This document shows, piece after piece, positions 1 to 9,269 of a stretch of 64,000 nt of DNA. A program made the position numbers and the translations under genes. Source of the stretch: Halapricum desulfuricans (GTDB lineage: Archaea > Halobacteriota > Halobacteria > Halobacteriales > Haloarculaceae); assembly GCF_017094525.1 (NCBI RefSeq), contig NZ_CP064788.1:911030-975029 (forward strand), read 5' to 3'. The notes under the pieces are model-generated. The model searched no databases. It had not been told where the DNA came from and was given only the letters and a program-made list of their open reading frames with translations. Position 1 is the stretch's first letter. The number at the start of each line of letters is the position of its first letter.

Positions 1-293
1 GCTGCCGGTAGTGCAGAAGTCTTCACACACCCTGGACTGCCCGGTCTTGGTTTTGAATAGACAAGATTTCGCTCTGATATGAGCCATTTGGCCCTCTGAA
101 TGTCGGTTCGGTGATCCAGATAATCGAAACCCGCCGAGTTAGGCCTTGAGAACTATTCTGCATCACTTCCCTACACAAGTGCGAACCCGCCCGAACACTT
201 CCGGGTGACGACGAAGGTCGGCGGGGAGTGACAGCCGTCCACGAACCGGATCGGTCCCGAAATCGTTTTGACCTGCGCGAGCGCACCGTCAGT
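1..293. other. intergenic region before pyrG, no gene seen
   Basis: I see no credible coding sequence on either strand. Open frames here lack haloarchaeal codon bias and have no recognisable product. A weak TATA-like CGTTTTG at 264-270 lies about 27 nt before the chosen pyrG ATG at 294, which fits a leaderless transcript. Confidence 0.5.
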
Positions 294-1949
294 ATGCCCA
301 CTGAATCCGACACGGGGTACGACCCCACACTCGGAAACAAGTTCGTTTTCGTCACCGGCGGGGTGATGTCCGGGCTCGGCAAGGGGATCACGGCCGCCAG
401 CACCGGCCGACTCCTGAAAAACGCCGGGTTCGACGTCACTGCTGTCAAGATCGACCCGTACCTGAACGTCGACGCAGGCACGATGAACCCCTTCCAGCAC
501 GGCGAGGTGTACGTGCTCAAGGACGGCGGCGAGGTCGACCTCGACCTGGGGAACTACGAGCGGTTCCTCGATGAGGACATGACCTCCGACCACAACGTCA
601 CGACCGGCAAGACCTATCGCCACGTCATCGAGAAGGAACGCGCCGGCGACTACCTCGGCAAGACCGTCCAGATCATCCCGCACATCACCGACGACATCAA
701 ACGGCGGATCCGCGAAGCCGCCGAAGGGACCGACGTCTGTATCGTCGAGGTCGGTGGGACCGTCGGCGACATCGAGGGGATGCCCTATCTGGAGGCGCTG
801 CGGCAGTTCGCTCACGAACAGGACGACAACGACATCCTCTTTACCCACGTCACGCTCGTCCCCTACTCGAAAAACGGCGAGCAGAAGACCAAGCCGACCC
901 AACACTCCGTGAAGGAACTGCGCTCGATCGGCCTCCAGCCGGATATCCTGGTCGGGCGCTGTGAGGATCGGCTCTACCCCGACGTCAAGGAGAAAATCGC
1001 GCTGTTCTGTGACGTCCCGACGGAGGCGGTCTTCTCGAACCCGGACGTCGAGGACATCTATCACGTCCCGCTGATGGTCGAGGAGGAAGGCCTCGACGAG
1101 TACGTCATGCAGGAACTCGGACTCGCGGAGCGCGCACTGCCCGAAGAGGAACGCGACAACACCTGGCGGAACCTCGTCACACAGGAGACCACCGGCGAGG
1201 TCGACATCGCCCTCGTGGGGAAGTACGACCTCGAGGACGCCTACATGTCGGTCAACGAGGCGCTGAAACACGCCGGCCTGGAGAAGAACGTCGACGTCAA
1301 TATCCGCTGGGTCGACTCCGACGAGGACGACGTCACCGAGAGCGCGAACCTCACCGAGGCCGACGGCGTCGTCGTCCCCGGAGGGTTCGGTGCCCGCGGC
1401 ACGGAAGGCAAGGTCGAGGCGATCCGGTACGCCCGCGAGCACGACGTGCCGTTTTTGGGGCTGTGTCTGGGCTTCCAGATGGCCGTCGTCGAGATCGCCC
1501 GCAACGTTCTGGGGTACGAGGAGGCCCACTCCGCGGAGATGGACGAGGAGACGCCCGATCCGGTCATCGACATCCTGCCCGAGCAGGAACACACCGAGGA
1601 CATGGGCGGGACGATGCGACTCGGAGCCCACCAGACCGACATCACGCCCGGGACGCTCGCGGAAGACCTCTACGAGTCGACGGTCTGCACCGAACGGCAT
1701 CGCCACCGCTACGAGGTCAACCCCGAGTACTTCGAGGACTTCGCCGAGACCTCGGTGGTCTTTTCCGGTCGCGCGGGTCGGCGGATGGAGATCCTCGAAC
1801 TCGACGACCACCCCTACTTCCTGGGGACGCAGTTCCACCCCGAGTTCCGCTCGCGGCCGACGCGCGCCTCGCCGCCCTTCGTCGGGCTACTCGAGGCAGT
1901 GCTTGGCGAACGTGACTGGCGCGAACCGGAAACGGAGGTGGAGGCCTGA
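294..1949 (+). CDS. pyrG: CTP synthase
   Basis: Converts UTP to CTP with ATP and glutamine, the last step of de novo pyrimidine nucleotide synthesis, in the cytoplasm. The 551-residue protein has the usual two-domain length. The N-terminal amidoligase domain carries the P-loop [10 protein letters not shown] at about residues 22-31. The C-terminal class I glutaminase has the nucleophile Cys391 in GLCLGFQ and the His515/Glu517 pair in FHPEF. I chose ATG 294 over the upstream in-frame ATG at 228 because residues before it are unlike the family and a TATA-like box sits 27 nt upstream. Its TGA overlaps the ATG of the next gene by one base (TGATG), so the two are co-transcribed nucleotide biosynthesis genes. 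Confidence 0.97.
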   Translation: MPTESDTGYDPTLGNKFVFVTGGVMSGLGKGITAASTGRLLKNAGFDVTAVKIDPYLNVDAGTMNPFQHGEVYVLKDGGEVDLDLGNYERFLDEDMTSDHNVTTGKTYRHVIEKERAGDYLGKTVQIIPHITDDIKRRIREAAEGTDVCIVEVGGTVGDIEGMPYLEALRQFAHEQDDNDILFTHVTLVPYSKNGEQKTKPTQHSVKELRSIGLQPDILVGRCEDRLYPDVKEKIALFCDVPTEAVFSNPDVEDIYHVPLMVEEEGLDEYVMQELGLAERALPEEERDNTWRNLVTQETTGEVDIALVGKYDLEDAYMSVNEALKHAGLEKNVDVNIRWVDSDEDDVTESANLTEADGVVVPGGFGARGTEGKVEAIRYAREHDVPFLGLCLGFQMAVVEIARNVLGYEEAHSAEMDEETPDPVIDILPEQEHTEDMGGTMRLGAHQTDITPGTLAEDLYESTVCTERHRHRYEVNPEYFEDFAETSVVFSGRAGRRMEILELDDHPYFLGTQFHPEFRSRPTRASPPFVGLLEAVLGERDWREPETEVEA

Positions 1950-2866
1950 TGGTCGACGTCGAGCAGTTCGTCGACGAGAAGATCGACGAGATTGGCGACG
2001 CGATCGGCGACGCCGAGGCGGTCATCGCGCTGTCGGGCGGCGTCGACTCCTCGACTGCGGCCGCGCTCGCCTACGAGGCCGTCGGCGACCAGCTGCACCC
2101 TGTCTACGTCGACACCGGTCTGATGCGAAAGGGCGAAACCGAGCAGATCCGGGAAACGTTCGACTACATGGACAGTCTGCGGATCGTCGACGCAAAAGAC
2201 CGGTTCCTCGACGAGCTGTCGGGAGTCACCGACCCCGAAGAGAAACGACACGTCATCGGCGAGCAGTTCATCCGCGAGTTCGAGACCGTCGCCGATGAGG
2301 TCGACGCCGACTACCTCGTCCAGGGGACGATCTACCCGGACCGAATCGAATCGGAGGGGACGATCAAATCCCACCACAACGTCGGCGGGCTACCCGAGCG
2401 CATCGACTTCGAGGGGATCGTCGAACCCATGCGGGACCTCTACAAGGACGAGGTCCGGGAGGTCGCTCGCGAACTCGCCCTCGAGGAGATCATCTCCGAG
2501 CGGATGCCGTTTCCCGGGCCCGGACTCGCGGTGCGGATCATCGGCGAAGTCACCGAGGAGAAACTCGAGGTCGCCCGCGAGGCCAACCACGTCGTCGAGG
2601 AGGAACTGGCGGAGTACGACCCCTGGCAGGCGCTTGCCGCAGTCATCGGCAAGGCGACGGGCGTCAAAGGCGACAACCGCGTCCACGGCTGGGTCGTGGC
2701 CGTCCGTTCGGTCGACTCCCGGGACGGCATGACCGCCCGCGCACAGGAGATCGACTGGGAGACCCTCCAGCGAATCCAGTCGCGCATCACCGGTTCTCAC
2801 GAGAACGTCGCCCGCGTCGTCTACGACGTCACACACAAGCCGCCGGCGACGATCGAATACGAGTGA
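1949..2866 (+). CDS. guaAb: GMP synthase subunit B (ATP pyrophosphatase)
   Basis: Amidates XMP to GMP using ammonia supplied by a separate glutaminase subunit. Archaea split GMP synthase in two, and this 305-residue protein has only the ATP-pyrophosphatase and dimerisation domains. The PP-loop SGGVDS is at residues 29-34; the central part contains [10 protein letters not shown] and the C-terminal part contains [11 protein letters not shown], both typical of GuaA. The glutaminase subunit is not in this window. Translationally coupled to pyrG through TGATG. A large inverted repeat starts on the last base of its stop codon and may terminate the transcript. Confidence 0.95.
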   Translation: MVDVEQFVDEKIDEIGDAIGDAEAVIALSGGVDSSTAAALAYEAVGDQLHPVYVDTGLMRKGETEQIRETFDYMDSLRIVDAKDRFLDELSGVTDPEEKRHVIGEQFIREFETVADEVDADYLVQGTIYPDRIESEGTIKSHHNVGGLPERIDFEGIVEPMRDLYKDEVREVARELALEEIISERMPFPGPGLAVRIIGEVTEEKLEVAREANHVVEEELAEYDPWQALAAVIGKATGVKGDNRVHGWVVAVRSVDSRDGMTARAQEIDWETLQRIQSRITGSHENVARVVYDVTHKPPATIEYE

Positions 2867-2946
2867 TACGGTCGGTTGTAACGATTTACCGGTACGATCG
2901 CATAACGGGTGCGATCGATCCGGAATAGACTTACAACCGACCGTAT
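2866..2946. repeat. 81-bp nested inverted repeat between convergent genes
   Basis: Outer arms of 16 bp match perfectly: ATACGGTCGGTTGTAA at 2866-2881 and its reverse complement at 2931-2946. Inside is a second perfect 8-bp pair, CGATCGCA at 2895-2902 and TGCGATCG at 2910-2917, around the 7-nt loop TAACGGG. The element begins on the last base of the guaAb stop codon and lies 55 bp from the 3' end of the convergent GHMP kinase-like gene. It could be a bidirectional terminator, a processed RNA hairpin or a protein-binding palindrome. There is no T-tract directly after it. Confidence 0.8.
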
Positions 2947-3001
2947 GAGGCTGTCGGCGCGTCTCGCAGTCCGAAACGATGGCACCGCTGGTTGTCTCTT
3001 T

Positions 3002-4048
3002 CTAACGCTCCGAGACGGTGACGCCGTCGGCCGTATCGATCGCGCTCACAGCCGCATCACCCCCGATGTTCTCGATGGCCTCGAGCAGCGCCGGCGCGCG
3101 CCCGCTCTTGACCGCCACGAGGACATCGGAACCGATCGTCCGTGCGCCGTATGCCCCGTGTTCTCCGGCCGTCTCGAGGATCCGGTCGACAGTGGGCGAA
3201 CCCGCCCCGACGTTCTCGGTCAGGTCGTGGTGTGCCTCGTCGAGTAGTTCGCCGAATCGATCGAGATCGCCGTCGTCGAGCGCCGTCGCCGCCTGACTGA
3301 CGCGTGCGTTCTCGCGGACGAGATAGCCCAGTCGATCCGCTCCGGGCCCGTCAAGCTGCGGGAGCATCGCCAGATCGACCTCGGGGGCGGATTCGACACC
3401 GAGCTCTTCGAGCGCCCGCCGGACGCCGTTACGCCGCTCGCTGACCCGCTCCCCGACGCCGTCAGATCCCGTCGAGACGGAGAGCAACTGGAGCGCGTCG
3501 GGCACGGCTACTCGGGCGTACGAATCAGCGTCCGCATCGACGAACAGCGCCAATCCCGCTTTCGAGAGTGCGATCGCGAACGACGCGGCGGTCGGACGGT
3601 CGCGGCCGAGAAACTCCGTCTCCACACGCCGGGCGAGTCGGGCGATATCCAGCCGCGAGAGGTCCAGCTCGTAGGCCGATCCGAGCAGCGCCAGCACTGC
3701 GAGTTCCAGGCTCGAAGTGACGTTGACGTCGGCGGGCCGATTTCCAGCCAGTGCGCTCGGTTCGATCAGTTCGCCGTCGACGCCCCCCTCGAACCCCCCA
3801 GGTTCGAACCCGGCGTCCGCGAGTACGGCGTAACAGCCGCGGATCGGGTCGGCCCAGTCGCCGGCCGGCTGTGGGTCTGCTGTTTCGAACGTCCGAGTCT
3901 CGTCCCCGAGCGTGACGGTCACGTCTTCGGCCGGAGTCGCTGCAAGCGCCGTCGCCCGATCGGTCGCGACCGAGAGCGTGTACCCGCCGGTGTCGGGCGT
4001 TCGATCGCCGAACAGGACCGCCGCTCCGGGGGAACGAACCTGATACAT
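3002..4048 (-). CDS. galactokinase-like GHMP kinase family protein
   Basis: Resembles galactokinase (GalK) over its length of about 348 residues. The N-terminal segment RSPGAAVLFGDRTPDTGGY aligns with the GalK signature RxPGRVNLIGEHTDY. A helix-rich region near residue 135 (TSSLELAVLALLGSAYELDL) matches the helix after GHMP motif 2, and AYGARTIGSDVLVAVKSG near the C-terminus matches motif 3. The glycine/serine-rich GLSSSAA core of motif 2 is not recognisable, so activity and substrate are uncertain. The start is ATG 4048; GTG 4054 would overlap the fen1 stop as GTGA. It follows fen1 in the same direction and is probably co-transcribed. Confidence 0.65.
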   Translation of the reverse strand: MYQVRSPGAAVLFGDRTPDTGGYTLSVATDRATALAATPAEDVTVTLGDETRTFETADPQPAGDWADPIRGCYAVLADAGFEPGGFEGGVDGELIEPSALAGNRPADVNVTSSLELAVLALLGSAYELDLSRLDIARLARRVETEFLGRDRPTAASFAIALSKAGLALFVDADADSYARVAVPDALQLLSVSTGSDGVGERVSERRNGVRRALEELGVESAPEVDLAMLPQLDGPGADRLGYLVRENARVSQAATALDDGDLDRFGELLDEAHHDLTENVGAGSPTVDRILETAGEHGAYGARTIGSDVLVAVKSGRAPALLEAIENIGGDAAVSAIDTADGVTVSER

Positions 4049-4050
4049 GC

Positions 4051-5031
4051 TCACGACCACTGGTCGAGGCCGGTTTGGACTTGCGATTGCTCGATCCGCT
4101 CGAACCCGCGCTCGACCTCCTCGGGATCGACCTCCCAGGTCCCGGTGACGTACTCGCGGGCCGCGTCCACGTCCGGCGAGACGTCGAGATCGAGGTCCGG
4201 CGTCTCGGTGACCGGCGGATCGCGAAAGAGCTGTCTGATCCGGTCGGCGTTCTCGACGTGGAGTCCGTCGGCCTCGATGACGCCCCACAGGTCGCCGTGC
4301 TCTTTGATGGCTTTGACGGACGTTTTCGGCCCGTATCCGGACACGCCCTCGTTGAAATCCGTCCCGCAGAGGATCGCGACGTCGATCAACTGCTCCCAGG
4401 AGATGTCGTGCGCTTCGAGCGTCGCGTCCAGATCCATCAGTTCCGGATCGCCCTTGCTGGTCAACTGCCGGAGCGTCAGCGGTGCGCCGAACAGCAGCGC
4501 GTCGTAGTCCTCGGTGCCGACGTAATCGACGTCGCCGCGGCGGGCCATCACCGCCGCCTGTGCCTCGCCCTCGGCCGGCGCGTCGACGATCGGCACGTCC
4601 AGCAGTTCGAGCAGCTCGCGGGTCGTCTCGACGATCGTCTCGGTCAGTCGCTGGGTGCGGCTCTCCAGCCGTGCGACGGCGATCTCGTCGCCTTCCTCGC
4701 GGGCGGTTTCGAGGCGCTGTTGGGCGGCCTCGCGTTGCTCGCGTCGCTGCTGTACTTCGTCGTCTTTCAGGTCGGTGACTGCGCCGTCGAAGACGAATAC
4801 GGGCGTCAGATCGTGTTCGAAGAACTTCGGCAGTCCCTGGACGACGCCGACGAGGTTGGCGACTTCTTCGCCGTCGCTGGTCGTGTAGACCTCATCGCTG
4901 GTCCACTTGACTGTCGTCGTCAGGTACCGGTACAGCCAGTTGTGGGCGTCCACGGCGACGACCGACCCCTGCAGGTCGGCGAACGGGACGTCCTCGAGGA
5001 CCGCCAGTTCGCGCAGCGCTGCGTTTCCCAT
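4051..5031 (-). CDS. fen: flap endonuclease 1
   Basis: Structure-specific 5' nuclease that removes flaps during Okazaki fragment maturation and repair. The 326 residues match archaeal FEN1. The N-terminal nuclease segment contains [14 protein letters not shown] with the first metal-binding Asp, then FVFDG with the second. The internal region has AEGEAQAA (Glu/Asp ligands) and [10 protein letters not shown], followed by the helix-hairpin-helix [19 protein letters not shown]. The C-terminus ends in [10 protein letters not shown], where QTGLDQW looks like a PIP motif for PCNA. TTCAAAT about 27 nt upstream on the minus strand is a possible TATA box. Confidence 0.95.
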   Translation of the reverse strand: MGNAALRELAVLEDVPFADLQGSVVAVDAHNWLYRYLTTTVKWTSDEVYTTSDGEEVANLVGVVQGLPKFFEHDLTPVFVFDGAVTDLKDDEVQQRREQREAAQQRLETAREEGDEIAVARLESRTQRLTETIVETTRELLELLDVPIVDAPAEGEAQAAVMARRGDVDYVGTEDYDALLFGAPLTLRQLTSKGDPELMDLDATLEAHDISWEQLIDVAILCGTDFNEGVSGYGPKTSVKAIKEHGDLWGVIEADGLHVENADRIRQLFRDPPVTETPDLDLDVSPDVDAAREYVTGTWEVDPEEVERGFERIEQSQVQTGLDQWS

Positions 5032-5119
5032 CGATTCTCTCTTGGGTCGACAGCGATTTGAATCCCCTGACCTCCGATGAGTGGATTGATTTACAAGACG
5101 GTACGTTCAATCCAGTTCT

Positions 5120-5713
5120 ATGACGGATCGAAATTCGTCGTCACGCGAGTCCGTGCGAACTGACGGGGGGACCGAGGGGCCACGAGTCGACGATCCCGAA
5201 GCCGAGTTGCTCGCCGCAGGGGCTCTCCAAGAGGGTCCGTCGGGCGATCTGCAGGTCACGCCGGCGTTCAACGAGGCATGGCAATCCGAGATCGAGGACG
5301 TGAAGGCCGACGAGGACGCGAACAGGGCGGAACTGGTCGAGGTCATGGGGATCGACTCGGAGGGCGACGTCGCACTTGAAGCCGTCGACGACGCCTTCCG
5401 TATCACGATCGACGGCGCGTTGATCGGCTCGCTGGAGTCACAGGCCGCCTTCTACGCGGATCTGGCCGGTGCTCGTCTGCTCGCGGACCGCGTCGACGCG
5501 TGGCACGACCTGCCGGTCGCCGACCGGAGTCGCCTGCTGAAAGGACTGCGACTGTTCCTCGAGACCTGTCCCGCATGCGGGACCGAGGTCGTCTTCGAGA
5601 CCGAGACCGTTGAGTCCTGCTGTGGGAGCTATCAGGTCGCGGCGGTCGACTGTGACGGATGCGGGGCGCGGCTGTTCGAGTCGGCACCGATCAACGAAGA
5701 CGCGTTGTCGTAG
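5120..5713 (+). CDS. hypothetical zinc-binding protein
   Basis: I do not recognise a named function. The 197-residue acidic protein has a disordered charged N-terminus to about residue 30, a mostly helical middle, and a C-terminal cysteine-rich segment from about residue 150 with CPACG, then SCCG, then CDGCG. That arrangement is expected for a zinc ribbon. A TTTACA element at 5090-5095 lies about 28 nt before the ATG, consistent with a leaderless mRNA divergent from fen1. Proteins of this layout are common as conserved hypotheticals in haloarchaea. Confidence 0.75.
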   Translation: MTDRNSSSRESVRTDGGTEGPRVDDPEAELLAAGALQEGPSGDLQVTPAFNEAWQSEIEDVKADEDANRAELVEVMGIDSEGDVALEAVDDAFRITIDGALIGSLESQAAFYADLAGARLLADRVDAWHDLPVADRSRLLKGLRLFLETCPACGTEVVFETETVESCCGSYQVAAVDCDGCGARLFESAPINEDALS

Positions 5714-5764
5714 CGAGACTGCTCGGACGCAGCAGTGACGGGACCCACCGAACGCATCCACCGA

Positions 5765-6289
5765 TCACGTGGAGAACGGTTCGACGACCGGCGGTGCCGT
5801 CTCGCGGGATTCGACGAACTCGGCGACACCGGATTCGAGGTCGTCCTCGCGGAAGGTCGTCAGGCCCTCTCGATAGCGTTCGTCACGGTTCGGAGCGGGC
5901 CAGGCCAGGACGCGCTCGGCCAGGCCCGTCCGTTCGCCCGTGTAGCCGAACCCGGCCTTCGAGGCGGCCTCGTAGGCGAACGGGTTGTTCACGGCGATCA
6001 CGACCCGGCCGAAGCCCCGTTCCGATGCTCGTTCGCGAACCGTCCGGAGCAGCCGTGAGCCGATTCCCTCTCCCCGGCGGTCGCGACGGACGGTCACGTA
6101 CCGGATCCGAAGCGCCGAGTCGTCAGTCCGATCGGGGTCGAACGCCGCCGCGGCGACGACGTCGCCGTCCTCGCGCACGACCGCCTTGCCCGTCGAGGAC
6201 ATGACGAACTTGCCGGCGTAGCTGAACTGCTCGTAGTCGAGTCGCAGCGTCGGTCCCTCGGCGGGCCAACCGAGCAGTTCGAATTCCAT
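5765..6289 (-). CDS. GNAT family N-acetyltransferase
   Basis: A 174-residue Gcn5-related acetyltransferase that would move an acetyl group from acetyl-CoA to an unknown amine. The acetyl-CoA binding motif A is visible as VRRDRRGEGIGSRLLRTV (RxxGxG/A type) in the middle, followed by AVNNPFAYEAASKAGF, the motif B region. I start at MEFELLGWP (ATG 6289); the longer open frame upstream runs into the divergently placed methyltransferase and is not coding. Substrate cannot be inferred. Confidence 0.85.
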   Translation of the reverse strand: MEFELLGWPAEGPTLRLDYEQFSYAGKFVMSSTGKAVVREDGDVVAAAAFDPDRTDDSALRIRYVTVRRDRRGEGIGSRLLRTVRERASERGFGRVVIAVNNPFAYEAASKAGFGYTGERTGLAERVLAWPAPNRDERYREGLTTFREDDLESGVAEFVESRETAPPVVEPFST

Positions 6290-6364
6290 ACTGACGCCAG
6301 ACGCGCCGGCGGCAAAGACGTATTGCTCCGCGCTGCTTTTCTCGCTCGACCTGCTATACGTGTT

Positions 6365-6940
6365 ATGTCCACCGGCGACGTCGCCCTCTTCGACCGTTTC
6401 GCGCGCTACTACGATTTGTTCGTGCCCGGCGCGAAGGCGACCAATCTCTCTCGCGGACTTGAGACGGCGACCCGACCGGTCGAACGACTGGTCGATGTCG
6501 GCGGCGGGACCGGCCGGGCGGCGCGGGCGCTCGGCGTCGATCAGCGGGTCGTCCTCGACGCCTCGCGGGGGATGCTCTCTCAGACTGCGCTCTCGAGCAT
6601 CCAGGGCGACGCCGGCCGACTCCCGCTTGCGACCGACGCCGTCGACGCGATCACCGTCGTCGACGCGCTGCATCACATCCACGGCTGGGACGCCGTCTTC
6701 GAGGAGGCGTTTCGCGTGCTCTCCCCGGGCGGCGTGCTCGTGATCAGCGACTTCGACCCGGCGACCGTCCCCGGACGGCTGCTGGTGGCCGGCGAGCGAC
6801 TCGTCGGATTCGATTCGTGTTTCGAGTCGCCTGACCGACTCCGCGAGCGTCTCGAGGCGATCGGTTTCGAGACCCGACTGATCGACGGCGGGTTCGGATA
6901 CACGGTCGCCGCAGTCGTCCCGAAACGCGAAGGCACATAG
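6365..6940 (+). CDS. class I SAM-dependent methyltransferase
   Basis: A 191-residue methyltransferase of the UbiE/type 11 class. Motif I VDVGGGTGRAARAL binds SAM, followed by the acidic strand end VVLDASRGML, motif II/III segments GDAGRLPLATDAVDAITVVDALHHI, and the post-motif RVLSPGGVLVISDFD. The ATG at 6365 (MSTGDVALFDRFARYYD) gives the usual N-terminal helix. It is divergent from the acetyltransferase with 75 bp between them. The acceptor substrate is unknown. Confidence 0.88.
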   Translation: MSTGDVALFDRFARYYDLFVPGAKATNLSRGLETATRPVERLVDVGGGTGRAARALGVDQRVVLDASRGMLSQTALSSIQGDAGRLPLATDAVDAITVVDALHHIHGWDAVFEEAFRVLSPGGVLVISDFDPATVPGRLLVAGERLVGFDSCFESPDRLRERLEAIGFETRLIDGGFGYTVAAVVPKREGT

Positions 6941-6963
6941 GCCCGGCGTCCGAGTAGGCGGGT

Positions 6964-7383
6964 ATGCAGGTGGTCGATGCGATCGGTCGCCGGGTCGACC
7001 GGACGCGACTGTCCGCGCTGGTCGCTCTCGGTGACGTCGCCTTGCTCGCACTGTTCGTCACGGTCGGCGAGGTTTCCCACGGTACTCCTCCCTGGGAGTT
7101 TCCGGTTCGGGCCGTCGAAGCGCTCGTCCCGTTTCTACTCGGGTGGGGGATCGCGGCGTTCGTCGGCGGGCTGTACACGAGCGACGCCTGGGAGTTTCCG
7201 CTCCGTGCCGTCTCCTGGACGACGCCCGGCTGGCTGACGGCCGTTCTGATCGCGATGGCGATCCGGTCGCTACCGTTCGTCCGCGGGGGCGTCCAGCTCT
7301 CGTTCGTCGCCGTTTCAGTGGCTGTCGGACTCGTCTTGCTCGTTCCCTGGCGAACGACGGTCGCACTGCGATACGGCCGGTAG
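6964..7383 (+). CDS. DUF3054 family membrane protein
   Basis: A 139-residue integral membrane protein with four predicted hydrophobic helices: about 20-42, 55-75, 88-104 and 112-130. The pattern LSALVALGDVALLALFVTVGE plus the TTPGWLTAVLIAM segment matches the DUF3054 family as I know it. It starts 23 bp after the methyltransferase stop, in the same direction, so the two may share a transcript. No catalytic residues are evident. Confidence 0.75.
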   Translation: MQVVDAIGRRVDRTRLSALVALGDVALLALFVTVGEVSHGTPPWEFPVRAVEALVPFLLGWGIAAFVGGLYTSDAWEFPLRAVSWTTPGWLTAVLIAMAIRSLPFVRGGVQLSFVAVSVAVGLVLLVPWRTTVALRYGR

Positions 7384-7436
7384 TATGCGAAAATTGGTGC
7401 CGCCGACGGACCGACGCTCGACCGCGATGGAGGACC

Positions 7437-7607
7437 CTACCGGTACTCTTCGATCGCCACGGCTACGGTCGACTGGATCCAGGCCTCGTGGTTTTCCCGA
7501 TCGTAGATGACGAACTCGTCGTCATCGAGTGTCAGCTCGGCGTATCGCTGTGGCTGGTTGTCGTCCGTCGCTGGCCCGGCCGTGTTGTCCGTGGCATTGC
7601 CGCTCAT
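7437..7607 (-). CDS. small acidic conserved protein (DUF7331-like)
   Basis: A 56-residue protein starting at MSGNATDNTAGP (ATG 7607), with a low-complexity N-terminus and a conserved-looking C-terminal half, DDDEFVIYDRENHEAWIQS followed by a short helix. Short proteins ending in a DxExxxAWI-type segment are widespread in haloarchaea, which is why I accept it. The function is unknown. It converges with the DUF3054 gene. Confidence 0.6.
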   Translation of the reverse strand: MSGNATDNTAGPATDDNQPQRYAELTLDDDEFVIYDRENHEAWIQSTVAVAIEEYR

Positions 7608-7955
7608 TGCTCTGTGTGGACGGAATTGCCGTCCCGCTGCCTCCACCCCTAGCTGCGTTCCCGTTCAGTATAAGCTCTCTGTCCCAATTATCATTCGACA
7701 AAATGGAAGTCGGATCGCTGTCTGTCGATTTTCGAGATCGACTCCGCTTCGATCCGGGCCGCTAAAACGACACTTCCACGTTTCGGTCCATCTCTCATCT
7801 CTGTTATCGGATGCGATAATCTGACGATTGCGCGTTTGTGTCGTCTTCGATCCGTCGCGTTCATCGGCGGCGTGGCAATCCGGGTGTCGTCTCGTTGCTG
7901 GATCGCGGTCGCGTTCGCAGGGGCTTTTATGCCCGGCCGTTCACAGAGGTACCGT
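7608..7955. other. intergenic region with promoter of the 7956 gene
   Basis: A 348-bp stretch between two divergent genes. No coding sequence is supported. A T/A-rich patch at about 7670-7705 may hold the promoter of the small minus-strand gene. The right end holds the TATA box described separately. Confidence 0.5.
7924..7931 (+). promoter_or_regulatory. TATA box of the membrane protein pair
   Basis: CTTTTATG is centred 28 nt before the ATG at 7956, the spacing expected for a leaderless haloarchaeal transcript. Confidence 0.6.
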
Positions 7956-8576
7956 ATGGAAGTCTCGGAGCTCGACGCGCTGCTCCATGACAGTCGCAAC
8001 AACGCCGTCATCGGGTGGCTGTTGATCGCACTGCTGGGCGGTACTGCCGTCGGGATCGTCGTCGCCACCGGGCTGCTGTGGTCGGTGTTCGCACTCGGCG
8101 TCGTCGTGCTGGCGCTGCTGCCGCCGCTGGCGTATCGCTCGCCGTACGTCATGCTCCCCTGGGAGGTCCTGCTGGTGGCCGCGCTCCCGATCGTCGGGCT
8201 CGCGATCGGATCGGAGCGGCTCTCAGGTCAGTTCACGGTGTATTTCGCCATCGCGGCAGTCGCGCTGGTGATCGCCGTCGAACTGCAGTCGTTCACGTCG
8301 ATCCGGTATCCGCCGTGGTTCGCAGTTGTGCTCGTGGTCGTCGCGACGCTCGCTTCGGCCGCGCTGTGGGCGCTGCTCCGGTGGGGGTTCGACGTGTACG
8401 TCGGAACGAACTACATCACCACCAACGACGAACTGATGTACGAGTGGCTCTACTCGGCCGCGGCGGGGCTGCTCGCGGGTGTGACGTTCACACTGTACTT
8501 CCGACGACGACGGAAATCCGTCGACGCCATGCTCGAAGAAATCGACGAGCTGCAGAACGAGAGTGGGCAATCGTGA
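7956..8576 (+). CDS. hypothetical multi-pass membrane protein
   Basis: A 206-residue membrane protein with about six hydrophobic segments between residues 18 and 190 and a basic then acidic C-terminal tail (RRRRKSVDAMLEEIDELQ). I start at MEVSELDALLHD because a TATA box lies 28 nt upstream and upstream in-frame residues look non-coding. Its TGA overlaps the GTG of the next gene (GTGA), so the two are translationally coupled. No function recognised. Confidence 0.75.
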   Translation: MEVSELDALLHDSRNNAVIGWLLIALLGGTAVGIVVATGLLWSVFALGVVVLALLPPLAYRSPYVMLPWEVLLVAALPIVGLAIGSERLSGQFTVYFAIAAVALVIAVELQSFTSIRYPPWFAVVLVVVATLASAALWALLRWGFDVYVGTNYITTNDELMYEWLYSAAAGLLAGVTFTLYFRRRRKSVDAMLEEIDELQNESGQS

Positions 8577-9226
8577 ACGACTCCAGGATTCGACTCTCTC
8601 AGCGTCGGCAAGCACAGGTGACCCGCTTCATGGAGCTGTCGCTGGTCGGACTGTTTTTCATCGGGCTCGAACGCGGCAGCGTCGGGATTATCATCAACAC
8701 CGGTGTGGCGCTACTCGTGACGCGCGTCCCATCGATCCTCGAACGCGACTATCAGCTCGCGATGGATCCGAAGATCACGCTGTGGATCACCAGTGCCGCG
8801 TTCCTCCACGCGCTCGGTACGGTCGGTGTCCCCGGGCTGGGGTGGAAGCCCTACTCCGCGATTCCGTGGTGGGATCACGCGACGCACGCGCTGTCAGCGT
8901 CGGTCGTGGCCGCCGCCGGGTACGCGACGGTCCGGGCGATCGACGAACACTCCGAAAAGGTGCATCTCCCCTCGAAGTTCGTCGCCGCGATCATCCTGCT
9001 TTTCGTCCTCGCGTTCGGGGTTCTCTGGGAACTGCTGGAGTTCGCGCTCGGTATCGCGGCGGACCAACTGGGTACCTCGTCGGTGCTCACCCAGTACGGC
9101 GTCTACGACACGCTGTGGGACCTCGTCTACAACTCCATCGGCGCGGTCCTGGTCGCGCTGTGGGGCGGGCTCTATCTCTCTGATCTCTCCGACGCGATCG
9201 GCGAACGGTTCCTGTCGACCGACTAG
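8573..9226 (+). CDS. YjdF/DUF2238-like membrane protein
   Basis: A 217-residue membrane protein beginning with GTG 8573, which overlaps the previous stop codon. It has several transmembrane segments, with the conserved-looking stretches WWDHATHALSASVVA, LWELLEFALG and GVYDTLWDLVYNSIGAVL. The last resembles the DTxxDLxxxxxGA signature of the DUF2238 (YjdF) family. The coupled pair may form a membrane complex, but the role is unknown. Confidence 0.7.
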   Translation: MNDSRIRLSQRRQAQVTRFMELSLVGLFFIGLERGSVGIIINTGVALLVTRVPSILERDYQLAMDPKITLWITSAAFLHALGTVGVPGLGWKPYSAIPWWDHATHALSASVVAAAGYATVRAIDEHSEKVHLPSKFVAAIILLFVLAFGVLWELLEFALGIAADQLGTSSVLTQYGVYDTLWDLVYNSIGAVLVALWGGLYLSDLSDAIGERFLSTD

Positions 9227-9269
9227 CGACAGCTGGTTGCGTGCCGGTCTGACGGCCAAGACGGGTAGT

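Noticed and set aside
171..1838. Long minus-strand open frame opposite pyrG
   Set aside because: Shadow frame typical of GC-rich genes; rich in Val/Leu/Asp/Gly, no domain, fully inside a certain gene.
5765..7051. 428-residue fusion frame reaching from the acetyltransferase into the methyltransferase
   Set aside because: The upstream part is antisense to the methyltransferase and basic; the GNAT domain starts at 6289.
8015..9226. Fusion frame extending the YjdF-like protein upstream
   Set aside because: The upstream 186 codons are antisense-like Arg-rich shadow of the coupled membrane gene; GTG 8573 with the GTGA overlap is the natural start.
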